From Streblospio benedicti (Eukaryota > Annelida > Polychaeta > Spionida > Spionidae), in assembly GCA_019095985.1 (NCBI GenBank), contig JAGTTF010005658.1, forward strand, positions 1 through 64,000: a DNA stretch of 64,000 nucleotides, in the 5' to 3' direction. The first letter of the stretch is position 1. Every line of letters starts with the position of its first letter. Shown piece by piece: positions 44,872 through 55,067 of this stretch. Made by a program: the position numbers and the translations under genes. The notes under the pieces are model-generated. The model had not been told where the DNA came from. It did not search any database and saw only the letters and a program-made list of their open reading frames with translations.

Positions 44872-46238
44872 TTATACCTCGTTTAGGGTTGTTACATTTC
44901 TCCCCGTTTTATAATAAACCCGCGAGCCAGATGCTTGTGTCGCCTGGCACTCTGAGGTCATCAAAGCACAGTTTCCTTTAGAATCGTGTAGAAAGTGTGT
45001 ACAGCGCTCAAAACGTAGACATTCTTCGGCACATGTATTGATGGGCATACGCTTTATTGGACTGAGCTCACATGGAGCCTTCCTTGCTGTAAATTTACCA
45101 AACACTGACATCGGCTCCACCAGCATCCAAGTGAAAAGCAGATGTCTTTCCTGCTTGTGCACTTTGTACTTCAGCGTACTTAGACCATTGGGTATCTTTA
45201 CATTTTGGTGTTCTTTATTACCCCTGAACTTGTTCTCGGGGTTGGTTGGATCGCGATCATGTTTGAGAGCTGTAAACCTGGCAACAGCTGAGGGTTGGCA
45301 GTGCACTGTGTAGTTGAAGTAGGTCACCCTGCGATAGAGGAAGTCATCTTCTCCACCCCACCCCCAAAAGTTGTTGGCAAAACCATCAATGTGACTGAAG
45401 ATCTGCCTCGGCACTGCAGTCACACCGCCAAAGCTCGTGGCATAGTACAGTGTGTAGTTGTGCTTATCAAAGCTGTTGGCCATGTGTCTGGTCTGGCCTT
45501 TCATACACGCGTACAAGTTGCGGTCATCATCCATAAACATGTCCACGTCATGAAAAATAACACAGTCAAATTGAAAGAAGCGCAGTGTTTCTAGAAAGCC
45601 AATGTTAAGAAGTGCGCCCCTGTTGAAGACATTGGTATTAGCCTGCTCCACTTCCACGATCTGGTACTCCATGTTCTGTCGCATCATCACCTTGTGGATG
45701 TGGTTGAGGAATATGTGTAGGTCATAAGGACGGTCATGGTATGGAACAACCACTGCTATTCTCTGCCTCGGGATGCAGCCTCTTGGAATCCAGTGTCCGC
45801 CATTTTGCATATGTCCAGGTATGTTTGTTTGTAACTGCTGAGAACTGATTTCATTATCACATCCAGCGATTTTGGCTCAAAATCAACAGGCACGTATCCC
45901 TGCTGGTGCTCAGAAAAGCAGGGACAGAGTTTCTCTGGAGCCCGTTCTGCAGAGAATGTCATATTGTTCATACATTGGTCTTGCAGATGTGGCAAATATT
46001 CAGTTATAAATTCATTCCACTTCGGCAGTCTTTTCAACTTTTCACTTTGACTTATCCAAGCGTTGAGCGGAATAAGTGCGCTGTCATTCAGCCAATGTCT
46101 TGAGCTAAGCAAACCATCAGTCCCCCTTGTACGATAAAAATCATAGTTTTTTGACAACGTTAACCACGATAGAGCTCCAAGAAGCAAGATTACAATTCTC
46201 AAAAAGGATCGGTCACCTCTATGAAACATTTTGACCAT
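44872..46238 (-). CDS. Beta-1,4-galactosyltransferase (GT7) with C-terminal PAN-like domain
   Basis: A type II Golgi enzyme that adds galactose (or GalNAc) in beta-1,4 linkage to GlcNAc-type acceptors. The first frame (46238-45756) has a signal anchor FLRIVILLLGALSWLTL at about residues 12-28, a stem and VPVDFEPKSLDVIMK. The second (to 44872) has GGHWIPRGCIPRQRIAVVVP, FNRGALLNIGF, metal-binding FHDVDMF, GGVTAVPRQIF, the signature NFWGWGGEDDFLYRR and IPNGLSTLKYKV. A Cys-rich PAN/apple-like tail (CAEECLRFERCTHFLHDS...C...C) follows. The two frames change register at about 45810-45850; the partial copy at 58.6 kb has the same change, so it predates the duplication or is a shared assembly error. 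The catalytic region is otherwise complete and intronless, unlike multi-exon family members, so a retrocopy is possible. Confidence 0.85.
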
Positions 46239-46610
46239 GTTCAGTTATCCAGTTTTCAATTCTTTGCACTTTTCTAAGATAGTGAAGTAATTTTCCCCCG
46301 AGTCACCTTATCAGTTGATATGATGTAAATGTACTAAAGAGCGCTTGCACAGTACAGGCGGCAACTGATGTCTGCTGTGCGTCTGGTGATTTTACCGTAT
46401 AGAGTGCTCACTGAAGAAAAGCACCGCAGACGGGATATTTGGCAGGGTCATGCATGCCTATCTTCATAATACAGTGTAGGGTTCGAGTTATATATTATGA
46501 AATGTTGTTGGTGAGTGTGCTGTGGTTTAAATAAAGGTTTAAAAAAAGTTGTAGGCAATAATAAAGCTTGACTCGAGAATACACTTTCCTGATGACCAGA
46601 GGCCTGAGTA
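46239..46610. promoter_or_regulatory. Upstream region of the galactosyltransferase, duplicated
   Basis: Shared with 58890-59254 in the same orientation. It is therefore part of the duplicated unit and should hold any promoter. No TATA box or other clear motif stands out. Confidence 0.35.
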
Positions 46611-46809
46611 GTAACAAGTAACATGTCTGTAAGAACGAGGTGTCTGTAATAAAGATTGCCGACTCGAACCTCTTTGAAAATAGAGGGGATTAAAAATTGT
46701 TACCATAAGTGTGCTAACAATGAATTGTGGACACAGAGACACAGGCACACCAGGTACATGCAGGTACACTAAATTGACCACAGAAACTGAGTGTAATCCA
46801 TACTGGCTG

Positions 46810-47460
46810 CTATCCCCCAGAATTAATCATTTCATAGCAACATTTATTAAATTTACATTTAGTAAATACTTGTACTTGCCTTTTGGCTAATGCCTTTTCT
46901 GACACGTCTAGACAATTAATAATTTCATCATCTACTTCCTCATTTAATCTGGCCTGGAAATCAGCCACTTTCAATTCTTCAACTTCTCTGATTCTTCTTC
47001 TATTGAACATTGCCACCCTTGCTAGAACATGTTGCGCATATGATTTCCACTCTTCATAACTATGTTTGTCCTTTGTTTTTTTTGATAAAGTCCTGACTAG
47101 ATGAGTCTTGAGCTTTACTAAGTCGGATGTCACTGGTAGATCACTGTGTTTATTTATGACTCTAAGTCGTGCCCTTTTGTTGGCGACATGCGAAACCCTC
47201 TGATTCCAATGGGCTTCATATAATATCATAAAATCTTTTGCTTCTTTCTTCTCTTGCTTGCTTTCACATATTATACTATTTGAATGTTTCAGAAGTGTTA
47301 GCTGTTTTATATAGTGTCCTAAAGTCAAGGCAATTGCTGGAGAATCTGTTTGAATCGAAAGATCTTTAACTGCATTTACCATTGTGTCAAATTTTCTAGG
47401 ATGTATGTAATTTGACAAAGGCAGGTCCTGATCATTACTTTCATTCTTGTGAAACATCAA
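46810..47460 (-). CDS. Recombinase-like C-terminal-half ORF, 216 codons
   Basis: Contains LSNYIHPRKFDTMVNAVKDL, IALTLGHYIKQL, AHWNQRVSHVANKRARLRVI and ARVAMFNRRRIREVEELKVADF. These blocks belong to a repeated invertebrate family in which a C2H2-bearing N-terminus (as at 23612-24076) precedes this region; NRRR.xEV resembles the first Arg motif of tyrosine recombinases, but His, second Arg and Tyr are not present here, so enzyme assignment is an inference. The first codons overlap an exon of block Q (DVSQE), which marks an insertion junction. It ends at a stop at 46810. Confidence 0.45.
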   Translation of the reverse strand: MMFHKNESNDQDLPLSNYIHPRKFDTMVNAVKDLSIQTDSPAIALTLGHYIKQLTLLKHSNSIICESKQEKKEAKDFMILYEAHWNQRVSHVANKRARLRVINKHSDLPVTSDLVKLKTHLVRTLSKKTKDKHSYEEWKSYAQHVLARVAMFNRRRIREVEELKVADFQARLNEEVDDEIINCLDVSEKALAKRQVQVFTKCKFNKCCYEMINSGG

Positions 47461-48505
47461 GCAAAAGCTTTGCTCTAAAATCTTCTATTGTCATGCAGTT
47501 TTGAAATTTACTTGTAGATCTACATGAAATAAACCTTCATAAAACCCACGGTAACAGAAATTCCCAATCGTCGGTAACTGCTCCCGTGATCGGTAAATAC
47601 TGACCGTCGGGGAAGTCTTTATAAAATCCACCCCAGTGATGACAGGAGATGACAGATTCGCAGTCACTAACCGCAATATGGAGCTTCATAGTCGAACTGT
47701 TTTTACATGAAAACAACATCACTGTTATTTGTCAGCATTTAATGTTACAAATTTTACACCAAATCAATTGCTTTTAGTGTAGCAGACAGCAAATTGTGGT
47801 CATATGACTGTCATGACAAGACAGGTTAGAGCCAATTAAGCTGGACACTTAACTTTATATAAAAATCACACCAGTACGCAACAGTATACCTTAAGGCATA
47901 AAAGTTTATCTGCTGATTGGGCTCTGGCTGCTGAACCATTCCGAAGCATCTGACAGATCGTTGTCCGAAACCTCTGGATATCTGCTGCAGCTGGTGGAGA
48001 AAAAAAAAAAGTAACCATCATTTTGTTTTTTTATTGGCGTTTTTTTGGCTGCTGTTTACCACTGTCTTTAACCATGCAAAACATTTGGAGAAACATAATC
48101 GAACAGGAACAGAATAAACAAGAGAACAAGCAGGACAATAAGAACCAAAGCACAGCTAGTAGACAACAATGTGTCTACTGGTGTCGCTGCCGTGGTGACG
48201 GATATCGGGGCGTCCATACTTTAAATATTACTTACCTTCTCTGGTACTAACGTGCCTGTCGGTGACAATATGCAGAAACAACTTGTGTAGTTGAAAAGCG
48301 TGTCAAGTTCAGTGTCAGACCACTACACATTGTTTTTTGCTGCTCTCTTATAGGATAGTTTCTGTGCTTTTAAGTGACACTGGAGCATTTTTTTAAGTGG
48401 GATATTGTCAATTAGATGGATGCTCTCATTTGGATAGTAACCTGAAATAATTTATCACAGATTTGATCAGTTTAAAGGAGTTTTTCTTCTGTCTTCTTTA
48501 GCTAT
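47443..48505. repeat. Block Q, copy 2
   Basis: Copy of 35507-36560. Starts ATTCTTGTGAAACATC. It includes the 61-codon minus-strand frames at 47491-47722 and a + strand stretch at 48023-48250 of no clear meaning. Confidence 0.6.
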
Positions 48506-48517
48506 GGATGAAAAAAC

Positions 48518-48660
48518 TTGTCACGGGGGGATACCTGCGGGAGGTGGTAGGCTCCTCTTCTTCTGAGTTGGACATTAGGCCCTCGGCTCTCATGCGAGCT
48601 ACATATTCTGCTCTTGTCTCACTGTTCTCGCATGGCATAGGCTCCCCAACTACTTTTACT
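48518..48660 (-). CDS. Acidic exon of unknown family
   Basis: On the minus strand KNIEVKVVGEPMPCENSETR then AEYVARMRAEGLMSNSEEEE, Ser/Glu-rich. It is preceded by an AT-rich intron-like stretch and, further upstream, a proline-rich exon candidate at 48809-48940 ending SAPG/GTACAC. Both would belong to one minus-strand gene with the SGNH piece below. Confidence 0.35.
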
Positions 48661-48808
48661 TCAATATTTTTCATATATATTAAAAAATATTATAACAATT
48701 TTACTTTAACTTTGTTTTAAAGTGTGCAATAGACAAAAACAATTATAATGAAAATAATAATAAAAATAATAATAACGCTGGCGACACAAGCACGTGTACC
48801 TGGTGCAC

Positions 48809-48940
48809 TATAGTCGGGGAATCTGGGTAGAGGTCGAGTCGGTAGGCTGAGGAGTGGCGGCACCAGAGGTTCAGCTACAACCTCTGGCTGGACCGAAGGG
48901 AAGCGCGCCAGTGGGTATCTTGGTGTTCTCAAGAGGCCTG
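48809..48940 (-). CDS. Pro-rich exon candidate
   Basis: RTPRYPLARFPSVQPEVVAE then PLVPPLLSLPTRPLPRFPDY, before GTACACG. The strong proline periodicity and a possible donor are the only support. Confidence 0.3.
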
Positions 48941-49290
48941 GTGGAATGGCCTAAACGTTTTAATGAATTTGTAATTGTTATACTTGCACCAACTCGCGAG
49001 CTCTCTGTTAACTTCGGTCACAATCGGGTTGGTAATGTTGAAATTGCAGGGTTCGGGTAGGATCCCACTTATGACTATTGTAACAGTAGGGTTTATGGCC
49101 ATTAAAGCATCCACCAAACGTTCCACATCGTTTTTTACATTTTTATAATCACCATTTGCAATATTATTTGTACCCAAATGAATGAAAATAATTGCCGATT
49201 CTATTAGTTTACGTTTACTTATACCCCCATTTAATACTTTTTCTAATATATCGGCTACCTCTGCCCCAGGAAAAAAATAAACTAAAAACC
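48929..49290 (-). pseudogene. SGNH-hydrolase-like fragment
   Basis: Minus-strand reading FFPGAEVADILEKVLNGGIS, IIFIHLGTNNIANGDYKNVK, then VDALMAINPTVTIVISGILP and VNRELASWCKYNNYKFI. The GTN block and the helix before it match the catalytic-core blocks of SGNH/GDSL-type proteins; an NxxL with nearby Asn is also typical. The Gly-Asp-Ser block is not intact upstream. In animals such domains occur in LINE ORF1 proteins of the CR1 group and in host proteins; which applies is unclear. A corrupted second copy is in 37.0-38.0 kb. Confidence 0.5.
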
Positions 49291-49570
49291 CCTAAATACA
49301 AACTTAAAAACCTAAACATCCAATCCCGTATACATACAACATTACCATAAAAACGATCATTTTGTACATGCACTCCCAATCCCCGTTCCCCATATTGTAT
49401 TATTTCCCCATTTACTGATTGTTCAAGTTCAACATTTACTCTTACTCCATCCTCCCCATACTCAACCTTACGGTTCTTACATTTTATATCTGGCAGTGGT
49501 GACGGGCTGCGTGGTCTCTTGTAATAATGTATAGTATTTTTATATTTTTTTTATATTATTTTTCATAAGC

Positions 49571-50940
49571 AAAAAATGCTAGTAATGAACACGTTTTGTA
49601 TAATTTTAACCTTTTGATTAGAAGGATGAAATATGTTGGTATGAACTATGAACTTGACATTATTCAAAATACATAAAACAAATCTTTAAATATAAATTAT
49701 GTATCAATCATAGTCTGCTATAAGTAATTATCTACTTGGACGAGAAATATTAGGTTTTACTGTGAGATGTCCAACATTTTATTACGTATACCTCTTGGAT
49801 ATCGAACAACATAAGCCATGTCAATAATTACTTGTGATATCATTCAAAACTTGACCAACCTGGGACCTGTCTCGTTATCGTATCATGATTCATTTCATGG
49901 GTGAATAATGATAATCAAAACATGTGTTTGTTGGTTAGCTTCCGGTCTCGAGAGATACAGAATGTAGAAAATATGAAATTTATTTTATCTTCAATATAAA
50001 CACAAGTCTTGATGTGCCTTACTTTGCTTGTATTTTTGCCTATATGAACGAAAAGTGCCAACATGTGGGCAAAGCAGTGTTTAATACACTGGAATGTCAC
50101 TGTCTGTAATTTAAGACATAAATCGTGAAGTTGCTGTAGAAAATAGGACTGCAAAAGCGCCCCTATACATCAAAGATCATAATGATCTTTGCTGAAAAAT
50201 TCAGCTGAAACAGTCGTATAAAATTTGCATAATATTAAATATGGCAAAATTAGGTAGCCGCAAAAAAAATTATTTCATTGCGATTGATTATAATTTGATT
50301 AAAATTGGTTATTGATTTTAATAGTTATAAGTCACCTCTGCCAGCACAAATGAAGCCAGAGATCAAGATAGAAACCAAAACCGAAACGAGATGGACATGG
50401 TCTGTGATTTACATTGAAAAAACGTGTCAATCATGCATGTGCAGGTATAGCACTAACCCTTATTCCTTAACCAACATGCACTTAAAATAAATATATAAAT
50501 ATATTATAAAATATATTTTATATATCGATTAATAAACAATTGACGATATACCAACAAATATGAGAATAATCAAGAACCAGGGCACAAGAGTCCGTCTCGC
50601 ATGAAACAGCACGAGAATAGATAAAGCTGACATTTAAAACCTTAACAGGAATCCGTATATATCGGAGCCATAATCAGATAAAAAATGCCATCGTAGGGCA
50701 AATATGAAAATAAGTAAGTTAAACTAACTTACTGAGCAAATATTATACTGAAGAAGAAATTCTAAAGTACAAAAATAATTTTTAAAAACGCGCAGTTGAG
50801 GTTTTGAAACTTTGTTTAGTGCAAATCTTAAGCAGATGCCGATAACGCATCACGGAAAAGTACCAGCACATCGACTTTTGACAATGCGGCAAATTTAGGA
50901 GCTGAGGACACGTTTTCAATGGAAAATTTATAAGTGAGCT
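49571..50940. other. AT-rich non-coding stretch
   Basis: No recognised gene. A short perfect palindrome AAAGATCATAATGATCTTT lies at about 50171-50189. Confidence 0.5.
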
Positions 50941-50941
50941 A

Positions 50942-51061
50942 TCAATCAAAACGAGCTTGCATCATTGCCTCGGAGAACACTTTTAGTTTATTCTCTGCAG
51001 CAGCCTGCTGTTCTTTCAGTATAGCGATATAGCTACGATAAGTTTGTCTCTCAGCATTGCC
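50942..51061 (-). CDS. Terminal exon, helical, unknown family
   Basis: After a pyrimidine-rich tract and GGTACAG the frame reads GNAERQTYRSYIAILKEQQA then AAENKLKVFSEAMMQARFD and a stop at 50942-50944. It looks like a helical C-terminus. The open frame just upstream (51245-51062) with repeated VQG motifs (SAVQGHVA, TVQGQIQG) may be the preceding coding part, joined with a frame change or a short intron. Confidence 0.35.
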   Translation of the reverse strand, partial: GNAERQTYRSYIAILKEQQAAAENKLKVFSEAMMQARFD

Positions 51062-51245
51062 CTGTACCACCAGGGCAAAGAAGGTTATTACTTAAGCCTT
51101 GTATCTGTCCTTGTACGGTCTGAATTAGGTGGCCACTTTCACTGTTAATACGTGCCACGTGACCTTGTACAGCAGATGCTGGTAATGCATGCACACCTTG
51201 TAAAATATTAGCATCAGACACAGATGTGTTCGCAATTTTTAACAA
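51062..51245 (-). CDS. VQG-repeat frame upstream of the terminal exon
   Basis: Contains IANTSVSDANILQGVHALPA, SAVQGHVARINSESGHLIQT, VQGQIQGLSNN. The spacing of QG motifs hints at a helical repeat. No domain recognised; could be coding or chance. Confidence 0.25.
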
Positions 51246-51475
51246 GTTTGTACCATATTATCACGAAAATAAAAGTTGACATGAGAACGTTGTGTTTTAA
51301 TCTATTTTAAAGATAAATATAACCACTTTGCTGTAAGACTTGTTTGAGAATAATTGTATATATAATGTCCTAAAGATTGCATGTTTATAATGTAAATTTG
51401 TAAATGATATTATTGAAAGAGGATTGCTGTTATTTCTTTATATGACCCACATTTTCGTTATCCAACTGGTATATC
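51246..51475. other. Spacer, nothing recognised
   Basis: AT-rich sequence before the inverted C' block. Confidence 0.4.
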
Positions 51476-51719
51476 GTGTAACCACAGTTTACTTTGAACG
51501 CATATTTCGGTGAGGGTACAATTGTGCAACGCAAATCTCCTGCTAGTACCGGATTTTAGGAGAGAGGTCAGTTGGAAAACGCATCCTCCAAAAAAAAATT
51601 AAATATTAAATTCTCATTGTAGTACAACCAATATACATCACATCCATCAAAATGAATTATAAAATACAATCATAGAAAGTATTATTTAACAAAGAAATTT
51701 AAACAAACAAAAAACTCGA

Positions 51720-52020
51720 CCTCTCGTAGAGAATGGATACGAGTGCTTGTTATTGGTGGTAAAAAGCCCTGAATATCGGTCACATTACACCAGAAATACA
51801 TACATATCAGTTCTGCACTTATGGATTTCTTTTTACACCCAGTATTTTTGTAGACCGTTTGCCGTTCCACCACGGAATACCTCTAAAATTGATGACATGG
51901 TTATGTGGCTTTTTAGGTTGCAGGGCCCAGGGCATGGAATGAACTACCTTTGAAATTGAGACTGCCCATGTCATTAGATTGTTTAAAAAAAATCTTAAGA
52001 CTCATCTTTTTATGTCGTGA
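51720..52020 (+). mobile_element. LINE 3' end, copy 2
   Basis: Plus-strand copy of 22600-22965, closing with LKTHLF-type residues and TGA at 52018-52020. Confidence 0.6.
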
Positions 52021-52217
52021 AATATCATATATATGTTTTTTTTATGTCATTAGGTCATATTTTATCATTGTAATGTCTTATGTATTTTTACTCTATGAAC
52101 TCTTAATGTATGTTTAACAATTGTTTTGGATTTTATTGCATATATTTGTATTATCTTTTTTTATACAAGTTTCACTTTCTAGTAAATCTACAGTATAAGT
52201 CTCACTAAAATGATAAC

Positions 52218-52467
52218 AATTAATGCCTACCATTGATGGATTTAGTGTTGGAAAAGCAGTGTGCTTCAATCTTTTCCTGCATTGTGTCACGAAAAAGTTG
52301 TCTTGGTTGAAGTGAAGTCTGTGCTTTGTTGATGACTTAAAAGTTAAGCCCACAAACATTTCCCATTTTTGCATTAAGTCATACGCTCTAGGGAAAAGGT
52401 GGAATGAAGTAGATGATTTGCTGGTAGACGGACATCCTTGCACAACACAACGAAAAGAGAACGGCAT
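52218..52467 (-). pseudogene. THAP exon, copy 2, zinc site damaged
   Basis: Same start and first 50 residues as 22173-22422 with Lys for Arg44, but nine bases are missing so LCGRHF becomes LHF. This removes the third zinc ligand Cys52. A frame change follows within the next 10 codons. Probably non-functional. Confidence 0.65.
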
Positions 52468-53189
52468 CTCTTCAAAAATGATACAACAGAGAAATTAAAA
52501 CAAACACCTGTCCCTTAATAGCCTTTATTGTAATAGGCAAAATACATGCAAAACTTTTGATAGAGGATGGCTAAGCCACGTGCTTTTATCTTTCCAGACA
52601 AGGGACACATGATTAATCTTTGTCTGCCTGTGTTTTGCTGTTGAAACGCTCCATGAAATCTGTTGGTAGGAGACGGTCAGGTGATGTCGTTTTTTCCGAG
52701 AGGGTTCAAACGCACCTTACACTCTGTGCTCTATAGACTGTTTCAAAGATGTTACTAAGTGTCTGTGATGATTGCATTGTGACTGTTGGACTATGTACGT
52801 TCATGTAAATATACAATATTAACTTGTTATGATGTGCCCGGAGGTACACTTTAATATCAGAGAAACAGCCAAATAACAGGATTTTATGGGTATTTTCTTC
52901 TCTTCCTATTTTGTTCCATGTATTTAAGTTATTAGTTTCTTATAATTTCTGTTAAAGAAATTTTGCTTGCTCAATTTAATATGATTTCAACTAAGTAAAA
53001 GACAAAAGATAAACATTTATTTTCAATTGTAATGTGGACCATAATTATTTATAATATTGTTTTAGTAAAAAAGATATGATTTGCAAGATGATTCAGATTA
53101 GAAAATAATCTTTACAATTTCAGTATGTAATAAGTAAATGTAAAAAGTTGACCATATTTATTTTGCTACAAATTAAATTGAACTTTGAA

Positions 53190-53752
53190 AGAAAATAAGT
53201 TTCCACCTTCGGTTATATCATTTTTAATCTAATTTTGTCTTCTGGGATATTTTCAAATCTTCATCAGAAGCTAAAGAAGACAACTTCCTCTGTAATAGCA
53301 ATGTTGAGATTGTTGACAGGTAAGATCAATTGTGCATATTATTGAAACACTGTTATCTTCAGCTACTAGTATGCTTTATAATGAAAAATTAATGAGTTTA
53401 TTGTGATGAAATGCTGACATAATATTTCATCAGACAATAAGTTATGGGGGTGGCTTATTCTTCTCTTTTATCATGAATTGTTGCATTGAAGGTAAAATGT
53501 TACATATTTATTTTAGCAAATTGCAAGTGGACATATCTCTTGGTTCTGAAGGCAGTGCCATGGTAATGGTACCGCAAGCAACAGCTGGTCCTGTAAAGAC
53601 ACAAAAGAAGCCTGCGAAGTGCGAAGATCCAGTTTCTCAATCTCCTGAGTTCAGAGAACCTCCAGTTCCGACCAGAATATCTGCAACACCAATCAAGCCT
53701 CTTGCTTTTACATGTATTTCGGACATTGTTGGTATCACTTTCAGTCTGTTTC
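53190..53752 (-). repeat. Module E, inverted copy 6
   Basis: Reverse complement of 20885-21461. The + strand frame 53473-53832 stays open for 119 codons here. Confidence 0.65.
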
Positions 53753-54000
53753 GACTGATGTATTCAAGATGGTTGACGTCCTCTTTTTTTCTGTTCTGTT
53801 CTGTTTTTGTAAGTTCCTCCGCTCTGGTTTAAGGGTGTACAGTTGTGAGAGCTTGCCTCTTATGATCTCGGGTGAAAAGGAGAAAGGGTTCACCGTGGCC
53901 TCTAGTACAATCATCAGTTTAATGGTAGAAACGTGCCTGTCGGTGACAATATGCGACGGGGTCTTCACAACTTGTCTCCTCGAGCGCAGGGCTGTGCACA

Positions 54001-55060
54001 TACGGTCCCTAACTATCGGGTGTGTTTGTTATTTTTTTAATTTGTCATTTTATTTACAGGCACAATTAACTACAGCAATAAGTAAAACGATTGTAATACT
54101 TTAGTAAAAATAACTGTTTGCTTATCTTTACAGACAGGTCTGTCGACTGTCGTCTGACTTGCCCCACAAGTATACACCATTCTATCGGGTGGGGTTGGCT
54201 GATGTGGTGTGCGATTTGGTGCGGGAACCTCTAAATAGGTCCCGCAGGTCTTTGAAGGCAATTTTCCTCTTCTTCATTGTGAAAATTTTCCTTGAAATTT
54301 TCAAAATCCATCTCATTCGTTAGCGAGGCAGTTGATGGACTGCTGATTCCGAAAGCGAGGCGGGTCGATGTGCATCTCATGTAAAACGGAATGAAATAAT
54401 CGTTTGTTTTATGATAAATAATCTATGTTATTGAGGCATTGCCTAGTAAAAACTTTCTTCCATGTCTGCTGCTGCTGGCAAGCTCATTTTGATGGTTTAA
54501 GGTTGACAATACTGGGCGGCATAGTATGTAGTATTTCTCAGTTATGCAGAGGTTGCATCCTTTGTTTATTGGTGAGTACTGATTGGCATGTGCCAATATC
54601 TTCCATGTTATGTTGTGCTGAGTGTTGCTTTCCTTCAAGCTCCATACATTAGGGTGGTTCAAAAAACATGAATGTTTTCGGATTTTACTCTTCATCAGGA
54701 TTTCAGCTGGTTTTTAGCTGGTTTTGAAGAACTGCAAAGTCTTTGTTCTACATATATTTGGTGTCCATTATCTTTTATAGTTATCTGATTTTTTATATAA
54801 GATTACCTAGTTCAATGATAAACAAGTTAACAGAATCATTTTTTATTTTTTGTATAGTTAATATATCTGATAAGATGGCTGAATTTCTGCATTCATTATT
54901 TTTGCAGAATTTGATGTTTTTAGCGAAAGGTTATTCTTACATCGATTTACCTGAATTGAGATAGACAGAAGAAAAAACAATCAATAATAATATGAGAACA
55001 CACAAATGTAATTGAAAAGTCACTTTATTAAGACATAACAGTATCATGCATTCAAGATAT
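54001..55060. other. Mostly non-coding; one exon candidate
   Basis: 54261-54136 (minus) reads SKTCGTYLEVPAPNRTPHQP and on to a GTAAAG donor-like site. Its other frame starts MKKRKIAFKDLRDLFRGSRT. Neither is recognised. 54425-55020 shows only short chance frames. Confidence 0.35.
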
Positions 55061-55067
55061 TTCCTGT

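Larger units (their letters stand above)
51476..54000 (-). repeat. Block C', inverted copy of 19081-19312 plus 20877-23179
   Basis: Reverse complement of the THAP/LINE/module E block. Relative to the left copy it lacks the outer 42-bp repeat near 51470 but keeps the other one (about 53122-53163). It also joins the fragment at 53755-54001 straight to module E, while 1.5 kb with two or three exons stand between them in the left copy. Either a deletion here or an insertion there explains this. Confidence 0.75.
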
